Shown here one piece after another: positions 49,560-58,250 of a stretch of 64,000 nucleotides of DNA. The stretch is from Solitalea agri (GTDB lineage Bacteria > Bacteroidota > Bacteroidia > Sphingobacteriales > Sphingobacteriaceae). Position 1 is the stretch's first letter. Every line of letters begins with the position of its first letter. The notes under the pieces are model-generated. The model was given only the letters and a program-made list of their open reading frames with translations. It ran no database searches and was not told the origin of the DNA. The translations under genes and the position numbers were made by a program. The stretch spans positions 280,699 to 344,698 of the forward strand of contig NZ_JAMWYS010000036.1 in NCBI RefSeq assembly GCF_023914155.1. The letters are read 5' to 3'.

Positions 49560-51269
49560 TTAGCTAAGGTGATACTCGGGCATTGCCAGTAAGTAAGTGA
49601 AAAATGATTTTAGCATTTTAGTTATTTCTGTAGTGGCCCCATTGCTCGTATAATCGGTCCAGTGGTTGGTCCAATAATTTGGATCATTAGATAAACCCAT
49701 GAGTAAGGCCTCAAACAATAGCGTATCCTTTTGCTCTTGAGTTAATGGTAAAACAACTGGTAAAAGAAACTGAGTTACCTTGTCGATCATTACCCTGGCA
49801 TTAGAAAGATCGGCCTGAGTGAAGTTTTTCTTTAAGAACGCAAGTGTATTGATTGAAAGCATCAATCCATTAGCATCTAGACCGGTTATAATATGATCTG
49901 TAAAACCTTTACGCTGATACATGGTGTCTGAATTTATCCAGTATTCATGGTAAGCAGGCTGTTGTCCGTAAGCTGCCCAGCCCGAAACGCCGGGTGGGTC
50001 TAGCAAGGCCAGTTGCATTTGCATCGCTTCTTCATAAAGTTTAAACCATGCTTTGTATTTATCACCAGGAGTGTCAACTGAACCAGTGGTCATTAATTCA
50101 AATTCTTTTCCAAGGCCAACTACATAATCAATAGGGTTCTTAATCACGCAGCCCCGATTAAGCACATCATAGAAATGCTGGCTCATAAAAAGCTGTTGCA
50201 ATACAGGCTTAAATTCGTAATTGCTGTTGAATAAGGTTTGGGCTAAAGGAGTTATGATATTTTTTTCGGTGAATTCATCGATTTGGTAATAAACAAAATA
50301 CCTGTAAATCCGACGACAGATAAACTTTGCCGATGCTAATGGATCTTCTGACTGAGTAAGAATCATGTTGACGAGTTCTTTATACTCAACATCTCCTTGC
50401 GGTTGGATTGTATAGTTTTTGAATCGAGCCGAGAAAATCTTAGTTTTCTGATCGTGATACTGAGGTGTGAAGTAAGCCGTTGGAACGTTGTTCGTAACCT
50501 GATGACGCCAGCCTGTTAATACTCGGGTCGAAGCTTTAACATCGTTTTCGTTGTAATAGGTATAATCTCCAACAGGGTCGGCCGTTTGTTGGCCTTTTCC
50601 AATGCTGAATAACTCTAGCAATTCGCGGCCATAATTTTCATTCGGGTTGAATGCGGTATTGCTATCGCCATTGAGGTATTTCAACATTGCTGGATTTACC
50701 GTAATCTCTTCTAAAAGTGTTCGGTAATTACCGGTGGCTTGTTTTCTGAGTAAAGCATTGTACTGATAGCAGTAACGTGCTTCATCAACAATTCCTGATT
50801 CAGTGACAAAATGATTATGCCAAAACAAGGTCATTTTCTCCCTGATATTAAAACCTTCAGACTTTGAGGTATCCTGTTCCAGCATTAAGCCTATCCACCA
50901 GGCTCGCAAACTATTTAAGCGTTTGCCGTTCATGTCGCCATCAATAAAAGCTTTGGTGGTCCAAGAGTCAGTTGGAGAACTTAAATTATCTTCATCTTCA
51001 TTTTGAGGAGGAAAAGGATCTGAAAGATTAGCTAATAATTTAGCTACAGCTCCGTTTAAACCAAGGCTTTGAACATGAGCGACTAGTTTTTTTGAGGCAC
51101 CAAAGGTTGCACGACGAATAAGATGCTTAGCTTCTTCCTCCCCCCACGAAGATTGTGTGGCTAATGTTGATGTGGGTCGTTGAATGGTTTCGGGTGGAGA
51201 TAGAGGTTTATTTCTTAAGGTTGGAAAAAAATAGGGGTCAAAAGAACTTAAGAATGAGCGTCGGTTCAT
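49560..51269 (-). CDS. DUF1800 family protein
   Basis: 569-residue protein of the DUF1800 family, almost always encoded with a DUF1501 gene as here. Visible family blocks: WGEEEAKHLIRRATFGASKKLV, MTLFWHNHFVTESG, NENYGRELLELFSIGKG, RVLTGW, and GVSGWAAYGQQ near the C-terminus. No typical signal peptide is visible; the first 20 residues are polar and aromatic. The function is not established. DUF1800/DUF1501 pairs are known from Bacteroidota and Planctomycetes and are usually regarded as exported. Confidence 0.88.
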   Translation of the reverse strand: MNRRSFLSSFDPYFFPTLRNKPLSPPETIQRPTSTLATQSSWGEEEAKHLIRRATFGASKKLVAHVQSLGLNGAVAKLLANLSDPFPPQNEDEDNLSSPTDSWTTKAFIDGDMNGKRLNSLRAWWIGLMLEQDTSKSEGFNIREKMTLFWHNHFVTESGIVDEARYCYQYNALLRKQATGNYRTLLEEITVNPAMLKYLNGDSNTAFNPNENYGRELLELFSIGKGQQTADPVGDYTYYNENDVKASTRVLTGWRHQVTNNVPTAYFTPQYHDQKTKIFSARFKNYTIQPQGDVEYKELVNMILTQSEDPLASAKFICRRIYRYFVYYQIDEFTEKNIITPLAQTLFNSNYEFKPVLQQLFMSQHFYDVLNRGCVIKNPIDYVVGLGKEFELMTTGSVDTPGDKYKAWFKLYEEAMQMQLALLDPPGVSGWAAYGQQPAYHEYWINSDTMYQRKGFTDHIITGLDANGLMLSINTLAFLKKNFTQADLSNARVMIDKVTQFLLPVVLPLTQEQKDTLLFEALLMGLSNDPNYWTNHWTDYTSNGATTEITKMLKSFFTYLLAMPEYHLS

Positions 51270-51468
51270 GGGGTTTAACTGTTTGTAACGTTTTTAACGA
51301 ACAAAAAGTTAATTGGGTTACAACGACCTGACTATTAAGCAAAGCAATTAACAAACAATAAGATTTTTATACTGTTTATGAATGCTGGGGTTGGCTAAAT
51401 ATTGTCAATTTCAGAGTAAAAACGTTGATACAGAAAATGGATTTAAAATAAAATCAACTTACTTGCCA

Positions 51469-51476
51469 TAAATTTG
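51469..51476 (+). promoter_or_regulatory. Promoter -7 box (TAAATTTG) for the RND efflux operon
   Basis: Exact TAnnTTTG match 43 bases before the ATG at 51519. The frame that could be extended to a TTG at 51474 would start inside this box, which is why the shorter start is preferred. No good -33 TTTG is visible at the expected distance. Confidence 0.5.
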
Positions 51477-51518
51477 TTATCACACATATTTCCCAAAACG
51501 CAAACACAACAGCAATCG

Positions 51519-52586
51519 ATGAAAGTTAAACACATCATTTACACATGCATAACTCTAGTGCTAGGTTACCTCATTTACCATCGTATCACAGCTCCCTCAC
51601 CAGGCAATGAAAAGGCAGGAGGTGGTAAAAATGCAGGTAAACCCGGAGGACCTGTTGCTGTAAATGGTATAGTTGTTAAGTCAGAAGATTTTACCGATAA
51701 ACTTAATATAACCGGAAACATCGTTTCAAACGAACAAGTTGCCATTCGGAGTGAAGCTTCTGGTTTAATTACAAATATTTATTTCAAAGAAGGTAGCAAT
51801 GTTGCCAAAGGCGCATTGCTTATAAAGATTAACGACAAGGATCTTCAGGCTCAGCTGCAAAAGGCTTTGACCATGCAAAAGCTGGCTGAAGAAAAAGAGT
51901 ACCGCGCTCGTATCTTGCTAGAAAAAGAAGCCGTTAGTAAAGAAGATTACGATGCGACTTTAGCTGATTTAAACGCTCTTAAGGCTGAAACACAATTGAT
52001 CCGTGTTCAAATTGTTAAAACAGAAATCAGAGCTCCTTTTAGTGGAACCATTGGATTACGCTCAGTTTCGGTAGGCGATTATTTAACCCCTCAAACAGAT
52101 ATTACTACCTTGGTGAATGTAAATCCCGCAAAAATTACGTTCACAGTTCCAGAGAAATATGTGGCCCTGATCAAAGCAAAATCAACGGTAACATTTACAG
52201 TTGAGGGCAGCAACGAAATTCATAAAGCTTCCGTTTACGCCTTGGAGCCTCAAATTGATGAAACCACCCGTACTGTTGAATTAAAAGCAACAGCGCCTAA
52301 TAACGATGGACGTTTGCTTCCAGGCTCATTTGCAAAAGTGGAGTTAGCATTAAAAGAAGTAAAAAATGCATTGTTTGTGCCAACACAAGCAGTTGTTCCA
52401 TTGTTAAAGGGTAAGAAAGTATTTGTTTGTAAGAACGGAATTGCCAAAGATGCATTAATTGAAACTGGCGCACGTACCAGCAACCGGGTTCAGGTGTTAT
52501 CGGGTATTAATGCCGGAGATACAATTATTACAACAGGTATTATGTCGTTAAAAGCGGAAACGCCTGTAAAAGTTAGTATTAATTAA
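51519..52586 (+). CDS. RND efflux membrane-fusion protein (periplasmic adaptor)
   Basis: 355-residue adaptor of a tripartite efflux pump. It has an N-terminal membrane anchor (IIYTCITLVLGYLIYHRI), a glycine-rich linker, the lipoyl-like/barrel-sandwich part (VAIRSEASGLITNIYFKEGSNVAKGALLIKIN), an alpha-hairpin (about 115-165) and the beta-barrel and membrane-proximal domains (EIRAPFSGTIGLRSVSVGDYL; LKATAPNNDGRLLPGSFAKVEL). The ATG at 51519 is chosen because the longer frame would start within the -7 promoter box. The pump and TolC-like genes follow. Confidence 0.92.
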   Translation: MKVKHIIYTCITLVLGYLIYHRITAPSPGNEKAGGGKNAGKPGGPVAVNGIVVKSEDFTDKLNITGNIVSNEQVAIRSEASGLITNIYFKEGSNVAKGALLIKINDKDLQAQLQKALTMQKLAEEKEYRARILLEKEAVSKEDYDATLADLNALKAETQLIRVQIVKTEIRAPFSGTIGLRSVSVGDYLTPQTDITTLVNVNPAKITFTVPEKYVALIKAKSTVTFTVEGSNEIHKASVYALEPQIDETTRTVELKATAPNNDGRLLPGSFAKVELALKEVKNALFVPTQAVVPLLKGKKVFVCKNGIAKDALIETGARTSNRVQVLSGINAGDTIITTGIMSLKAETPVKVSIN

Positions 52587-52668
52587 AGAGTTAAAATGAC
52601 TGACAATGTCAGAGGTTTTATCGAAATCTATTTTTAATACTAATTAATCTAACAAAGAACTTACTGAA

Positions 52669-55600
52669 ATGAGTAGTTTATCCACCACCAGCATTAAGCG
52701 TCCGGTACTGGCAATAGTAATGAATATCATTATTATTCTGTTCGGATATATTGGTTTTAAATATTTAGGGGTACGTGAATACCCGTCCATTGATCCTCCA
52801 ATTGTAAATGTTCGTACCAGTTATCCGGGTGCAAATGCTGATGTAATTGAATCGCAGATAACCGAGCCACTTGAAAAAGCCATCAATAGCATTGACGGAA
52901 TTCGTACCATATCATCGGCAAGCAACCAGGGCTCGAGCAATATTACCGTCGAATTTAATTTAAGCAAAGACCTTGACGATGCGGCAAACGATGTCCGCGA
53001 TAAGGTTTCGCAGGCTGCCAGAAGTTTACCAAAAGATGTTGATGGTTTGCCTGTAGTAAGTAAAGCCGATGCCAACTCTGATGCAATCATTTCGATGACC
53101 TTGCAGAGTAATACTCGAAACCAATTAGAAGTTAGTGATTATGCCGAAAATGTGTTGGCGGAGCGTCTGCAAACTATTCCTGGCGTAAGTTCCATTCAAA
53201 TATGGGGACAAAAGCGCTATGCAATGCGTTTGTGGATCGACCCGATCAGGCTGGCTTCTTATGGATTAACCACCCTTGATGTTAAGAATGCGCTCGATAG
53301 GGAGAATGTTCAATTGCCAACCGGAAAAATTACCGGCGATAATACGGAATTGACCGTAAATGCAACCGGTAATATGTCGACCGAGGAAGAGTTCAATAAC
53401 CTGATAATAAAAAATGATGGAGCGAATATTATTCGTTTAAGCGATGTTGGTCGTGCAGTTTTAGGCCCTGAAAATGAAGAGACCATGCTTCGTGAGTCGG
53501 GGATACCAATGATTGGTTTGGCTCTGGTGCCTCAACCAGGAGCTAATTATATTGATATTTCCAATGAGTTTTATAAGCGATATGAGCAGATCAAAAAAGA
53601 TTTGCCAAAAGATTATAAAACCGATATAGCCTTAGATAATACCATATTTATCAAAAAGTCAATCAACGAGGTAGTTGAAACATTGGGTGTAGCCCTTATC
53701 CTGGTTGTGTTGATCATTTATATTTTCTTCAGAAACTGGGGAATTGCATTTCGTCCGTTGATTGATATTCCGGTTTCGTTAATCGGTACATTCTTTATTA
53801 TGTACCTGATGGGCTTCTCCATTAACGTACTTACCTTGTTGGCCATTGTTTTGGCCACAGGCTTGGTTGTTGACGATGGTATTGTTGTTACCGAGAATAT
53901 TTATAAAAAAGTGGAGGAAGGATTATCGCCGTTTGAGGCTGCTATCAAAGGTTCCAACGAGATATTCTTCGCTATTATTTCTACTTCAATAACGCTTGCT
54001 GCTGTATTCTTACCAATTATCTTCTTAGAAGGATTTGTTGGCCGGTTGTTCCGTGAGTTCGGTATCGTGATATCCGCAGCAGTATTGATTTCTGCGTTTG
54101 TATCATTGACCTTAACGCCCATGCTTAATGCGAAGCTAATTCGTAAAAACCAAAAACAAAGTCGTTTTTATGAACTAACCGAGCCTTTGTTTGTGAACAT
54201 GGTTGAGAGCTATCGGTCTTCATTAAACAGTTTCCTGTCCAAGCGTTGGATGGCATTTCCGCTTATCGGACTTTGTGTTGTCATGATCTTTTTCTTTGGA
54301 AAAATGCTTCAATCGGAGTTAGCTCCGCTGGACGATCGTAACTTCATTAGTCTTTCAGTAACAGCACCCGAAGGAGCTTCATATGATTATACCGATAACT
54401 TCCTGAAGAAAATCACACAAACGGTAATGGACTCAATTCCTGAAAAGCAGGTGTTGCTCACGGTAACAGCTCCAGGTTTCGGTAACTCGGCAACTAATAC
54501 GGGTTTTGGTCGACTGAGATTAAAAGATCCGGATCAGCGAACTCGTTCACAACAACAAATTGCCGACTATCTTACTAAGCTAACATCGGGCATGTCAGAA
54601 GCCAGGACCTTTGTTATTCAACAGCAAACTATTTCAGCAGGAGGAGGCCGTGGATTACCGATTCAGTATGTATTACAGGCTCCAACTTTCGAAAAGCTGA
54701 AAGAAATACTGCCTAAGTTTATGGAGGCGGTGCAGAAGGATCCAACTTTTACAATGACCGATGTTAACTTGAAGTTTAATAAACCCGAACTTAATATTAC
54801 CATCGATAGAGATAAGGCCAAAGCTTTAGGCGTTTCATTTGTTGATGTGGCACAAACACTCCAACTAGGCTTAAGTGGTCAGCGATTTGGCTATTATATT
54901 ATGAATGGTAAACAATACCAGGTAATTGGCCAGTTTGATCGTTCTGACCGTGAAGATCCTTCTAATCTTACTTCAATATTTGTTCGTAATAATCAGAATA
55001 AGTTGATCCAGATGGATAACCTGATCAAGATTGAAGAAAACAGTTCCCCTCCGCAATTATATCATTTCAATCGATTTACGTCAGCAACAGTTTCGGCAGG
55101 TATAGCACCAGGCAAAACTATAGGAGATGGTATTGCTGCTATGGATGCAATTAAGAAAAAGGTATTAGATGATTCATATCAAACTTCTTTGAATGGAGCT
55201 TCAAGAGATTTTGCCGAAAGTTCTTCAAATATCATGTTTGCCTTCGTATTGGCACTGGTGCTTATTTACTTAATATTGGCAGCCCAATTCGAGAGCTTTG
55301 TTGATCCATTAATTATTATGATCACGGTTCCTCTGGCAATTGCAGGAGCTGTTTTCTCATTATGGTTATTCAACCAAACCATTAATATTTTTAGTCAGAT
55401 TGGTATTATTATGTTGGTGGGCTTGGTAACTAAAAATGGTATTTTGATTGTTGAGTTTGCTAACCAATTGAAAGAGCGGGGAGTTCCACTGCAAAAGGCT
55501 ATCAGAGATTCTGCAGCTGCTCGTTTACGTCCAATTTTAATGACCAGTTTAGCTACTGCTTTAGGAGCATTGCCAATAGCAATGGCTTTAGGTGACGCAG

Positions 55601-55782
55601 CAAAAAGCCGTATGAGTATGGGGATAGTTGTTATTGGAGGTATTTTGTTCTCCCTGGCATTAACTTTATTTGTTATTCCAGCCATCTATTCATACATGTC
55701 GCAAGAGCATAAGCCTCATCCTGATGAACATGCATCAGAAGATAAGGATTCAGAACCAAAATTAATTACTGCCGAAGCTTAG
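52669..55782 (+). CDS. RND family efflux pump (AcrB/HAE1 type)
   Basis: 1037-residue proton-driven exporter, the usual length of the HAE1 group. Two sets of six membrane helices with two large periplasmic domains: the first helix ends IIILFGYIGFKYLGVREYP, the porter domain starts ADVIESQITEPLEKAINSIDGI, and the fourth helix has GLVVDDGIVVTENIYKK with the two proton-relay aspartates. SLGTLFV-like and GNGILIVEFANQLKERG (helix 10 lysine/asparagine region) blocks are kept. The substrates could be drugs, bile-like compounds or own metabolites; they cannot be predicted. Operon with adaptor and TolC homologue. Confidence 0.95.
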   Translation: MSSLSTTSIKRPVLAIVMNIIIILFGYIGFKYLGVREYPSIDPPIVNVRTSYPGANADVIESQITEPLEKAINSIDGIRTISSASNQGSSNITVEFNLSKDLDDAANDVRDKVSQAARSLPKDVDGLPVVSKADANSDAIISMTLQSNTRNQLEVSDYAENVLAERLQTIPGVSSIQIWGQKRYAMRLWIDPIRLASYGLTTLDVKNALDRENVQLPTGKITGDNTELTVNATGNMSTEEEFNNLIIKNDGANIIRLSDVGRAVLGPENEETMLRESGIPMIGLALVPQPGANYIDISNEFYKRYEQIKKDLPKDYKTDIALDNTIFIKKSINEVVETLGVALILVVLIIYIFFRNWGIAFRPLIDIPVSLIGTFFIMYLMGFSINVLTLLAIVLATGLVVDDGIVVTENIYKKVEEGLSPFEAAIKGSNEIFFAIISTSITLAAVFLPIIFLEGFVGRLFREFGIVISAAVLISAFVSLTLTPMLNAKLIRKNQKQSRFYELTEPLFVNMVESYRSSLNSFLSKRWMAFPLIGLCVVMIFFFGKMLQSELAPLDDRNFISLSVTAPEGASYDYTDNFLKKITQTVMDSIPEKQVLLTVTAPGFGNSATNTGFGRLRLKDPDQRTRSQQQIADYLTKLTSGMSEARTFVIQQQTISAGGGRGLPIQYVLQAPTFEKLKEILPKFMEAVQKDPTFTMTDVNLKFNKPELNITIDRDKAKALGVSFVDVAQTLQLGLSGQRFGYYIMNGKQYQVIGQFDRSDREDPSNLTSIFVRNNQNKLIQMDNLIKIEENSSPPQLYHFNRFTSATVSAGIAPGKTIGDGIAAMDAIKKKVLDDSYQTSLNGASRDFAESSSNIMFAFVLALVLIYLILAAQFESFVDPLIIMITVPLAIAGAVFSLWLFNQTINIFSQIGIIMLVGLVTKNGILIVEFANQLKERGVPLQKAIRDSAAARLRPILMTSLATALGALPIAMALGDAAKSRMSMGIVVIGGILFSLALTLFVIPAIYSYMSQEHKPHPDEHASEDKDSEPKLITAEA

Positions 55783-55802
55783 GCATTACACAATATTAAC
55801 GA

Positions 55803-57104
55803 ATGAAAAAAATAACAACAGCTTTATTGGTTGTACTTTTATGCTCCGCTAGTTCAAAAGCACAGGAACTATTAGATATCAATAAAGCCATTGAAATAGG
55901 GTTGGAGAATAATTATTCAATAAGAATTGCCCGTAATGACGAGAAAATTAGCACTAATAATGCCCGTGATCTTTATACAACACTTTTACCGGTAGCTAGT
56001 GCATCAGCTGGTTTTAATGGGAGCAGAGTGAATACTAGGCTAGTGTTTAATACTGACTCCATCCAAAATCGTAACTGGGCTGAATCGCATAGTTATAACG
56101 GAAATGTAGGTTTAAGCTGGACCATTTTTGATGGGTTAAGAATGTTTGCAACCTATGATAAGTACAAGGAGTTTGAGAAATTGGGCGAAACCAATACACA
56201 AATTACTGTTTTGCAAACGGTTTATGCCATTGTTTCCACCTATTATACAGTAGTAAGTCAGCAAAATCAAACGAAGAGTTTACGGGATGCTTTGGAGCTT
56301 TCGAGGAAACGGGTGAAAGACGAAACCAACAAATATTCGGTAGGTAAGGCCTCTAAGCTGGATGTGTTAAACTCAACAGTTGATTTAAATGCCGACACCA
56401 CAAACCTGATGCGCCAATTGCAAAACCTGCAATCGAGTAAAATACTTTTGAATCAATTATTGGCAAGGGATGTAACTACCAATTTTAATGTTACTGATAC
56501 TATCATTATTGATTATGGGCTGAAATATGAAACGGTAAGGCAAAGCATTCTGACCAATAACCCTCAGTTAAAGGCGGCTCAATTGAACAAAAACATTGCT
56601 TCATTAACCTATAAAGAAATAAGAGGTGATCGCTTTCCGCTAGTTAAGTTAAATACGGGGTATAATTATACAAAGTCACAGTCTAGCTATGGTCAGGTAT
56701 TGTCTAATCTGAACAATGGGTTAAATTATGGCGCAACTGCCTCAATTAATTTGTTTAATGGCTTAATTCAGAATAAGAGGGAGCAAAATGCCAGAACGGA
56801 AATTAACACATCTGGTTTGCTCTATGAACAGTTGAAGCAGGGTTTGGATGCTCAATTAAGTACGGCATATATCAACTATCAAAACAGTATTTCTCTGGTG
56901 GGGGTTGAAGCTGCAAACAGACAGGTGGCCCTTCAAAATCAAGATATTACCTTTGAAAAATATAAACTGGGAAGTGTTACCCAATTGGAATTGCGGCAGG
57001 CTCAGCAAAATTTTATTATTGCCGATTTTAGATATATCAATGCTCAGTACGATGCAAAAACGGCAGAAATTGCTTTAAAATTACTTGCGGGAAATGTTCG
57101 ATAG
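55803..57104 (+). CDS. TolC family outer-membrane efflux channel
   Basis: 433-residue outer-membrane channel with a Sec signal (MKKITTALLVVLLCSASSKAQ), completing the RND system. Two outer-membrane-efflux repeats are visible: DINKAIEIGLENNYSIRIARNDEKI starts the first and IRQSILTNNPQLKAAQLNKNIA the second; long amphipathic helices rich in Gln and Asn with YxxxxKYxxGxASxLDVL-like motifs (ETNKYSVGKASKLDVLNSTVDL, FEKYKLGSVTQLELRQAQQNF) follow each. It starts 20 bases after the pump gene. Confidence 0.93.
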   Translation: MKKITTALLVVLLCSASSKAQELLDINKAIEIGLENNYSIRIARNDEKISTNNARDLYTTLLPVASASAGFNGSRVNTRLVFNTDSIQNRNWAESHSYNGNVGLSWTIFDGLRMFATYDKYKEFEKLGETNTQITVLQTVYAIVSTYYTVVSQQNQTKSLRDALELSRKRVKDETNKYSVGKASKLDVLNSTVDLNADTTNLMRQLQNLQSSKILLNQLLARDVTTNFNVTDTIIIDYGLKYETVRQSILTNNPQLKAAQLNKNIASLTYKEIRGDRFPLVKLNTGYNYTKSQSSYGQVLSNLNNGLNYGATASINLFNGLIQNKREQNARTEINTSGLLYEQLKQGLDAQLSTAYINYQNSISLVGVEAANRQVALQNQDITFEKYKLGSVTQLELRQAQQNFIIADFRYINAQYDAKTAEIALKLLAGNVR

Positions 57105-57199
57105 AGATACATTGGTTTTTGTAGTTTTTTTTTCATAATATAGAACTTTGTATTGGCATTCTACGTATAAGCAATTACCAAAAACCAGAACTAGAGTGG

Positions 57200-57619
57200 A
57201 TGGAGAACTTTATATTTAATTCAGCGCTTATTATTGACGATAGTACGATCGATAATTTGATACACAAGAAAATTCTTGTCAACTATCATTTTGTCAAAAA
57301 TGTACATTGTGTAGTGGCTGTTAAAGACGGGCTTGATTATATTCAAAAGCAGCTGGAAAAAAAACTGGACCTCCCTGAATTGATCTTCCTAGATATAAGA
57401 ATGCCTGAAATGAATGGTTTTGATTTTCTCAAGATGTTTGAGCAGTTAGATCCTTCTATTTTAGAAAAATGCAAAATATACATGCTATCTTCATCACTTG
57501 ATCCTGTTGACCATGAGCGAATTAGCAACTATAAGTTTGTTAAAAAGTTCTTAGGAAAACCGTTAACGCGTCAGATATTGGAAGAAGAGTTTTCGGCACA
57601 GCATGAGGTAGATCAATAA
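57200..57619 (+). CDS. Stand-alone response-regulator receiver protein
   Basis: 139-residue CheY-like receiver domain without output domain. The acidic pair Asp13-Asp14 (ALIIDDSTID), the phospho-acceptor Asp64 in LIFLDIRMPEMNGFD, the Ser-rich switch position in IYMLSSSLDP and Lys119 in FLGKPLT are all in the expected places. Such single-domain regulators pass phosphate or act by protein contact. The partner histidine kinase is not in the window. It follows the efflux operon after 95 bases and its stop codon overlaps that of the convergent gene by 7 bases. Confidence 0.9.
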   Translation: MENFIFNSALIIDDSTIDNLIHKKILVNYHFVKNVHCVVAVKDGLDYIQKQLEKKLDLPELIFLDIRMPEMNGFDFLKMFEQLDPSILEKCKIYMLSSSLDPVDHERISNYKFVKKFLGKPLTRQILEEEFSAQHEVDQ

Positions 57620-58083
57620 GCCGCATTATAATCAACAACCAAATTTAATTCAGTCATTTTATCCTTTTTTACTTCAATTGGGCATATATTGTTGTGTCCG
57701 TCAAAACGGTTGGCAAAGTATCCCTCTTTTTCCTTAACGAAAACGGAATAACTACCCGGTTGAAGTAAAACTTTAAACTTCCCCATTTTATCTGACCAAA
57801 CTCTTTTTATTTCCCTAGTTTTTATATTACTGTAAAATGAGCCGTTGGCAGTAGTTTCATTTACATTGGTAAGCTCATAAAATACAATTTCGCGTTCAAT
57901 GGCTTTTCCCTGGTTCGCCGATTTCTTTTCCCCAATTGATGGCATGTAATTCCCCGATCGGAATACTACCGTTCCGCAAACTCCGCTACTATCTGAAAAT
58001 GTATTAGGATCAGTTTTTTGATAAAAACTATTTGGCAAGAAAATAGCAGACAAAAAGCAATACGTCAATAAAATAGGCTTCAT
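57613..58083 (-). CDS. Small secreted protein with carboxypeptidase-regulatory-like fold
   Basis: 156 residues from the ATG at 58083, which begins a normal signal peptide (MKPILLTYCFLSAIFLPNS); the longer frame adds 17 residues. After the signal, GVCGTVVFRSGNYMPS and then KMGKFKVLLQPGSYSVFVKEKEGYFANRF show a beta-sandwich like the CarboxypepD_reg/transthyretin-like domain that occurs in secreted Bacteroidota proteins. Function unknown. The last 7 bases overlap the 3' end of the receiver gene on the other strand. Confidence 0.7.
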   Translation of the reverse strand: MKPILLTYCFLSAIFLPNSFYQKTDPNTFSDSSGVCGTVVFRSGNYMPSIGEKKSANQGKAIEREIVFYELTNVNETTANGSFYSNIKTREIKRVWSDKMGKFKVLLQPGSYSVFVKEKEGYFANRFDGHNNICPIEVKKDKMTELNLVVDYNAAY

Positions 58084-58250
58084 ACTAATAAAGCTAAACA
58101 ATTTATAAAACAGAATTGTTGGTTTGGCCGACAAAAAAGTAACTTTTGTAGTTAAATAGTATTAAAACTTACATCTGATATCATCGAACTAATTGGTTTG
58201 TTCAAAAAAGAATAAATTAGTGTTTCGTAAACAAAAAGTAATTCACATTC

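Noticed and set aside
51474..51518. Upstream TTG start for the efflux adaptor
   Set aside because: It would start within the TAAATTTG -7 box; the ATG at 51519 gives a normal membrane anchor.
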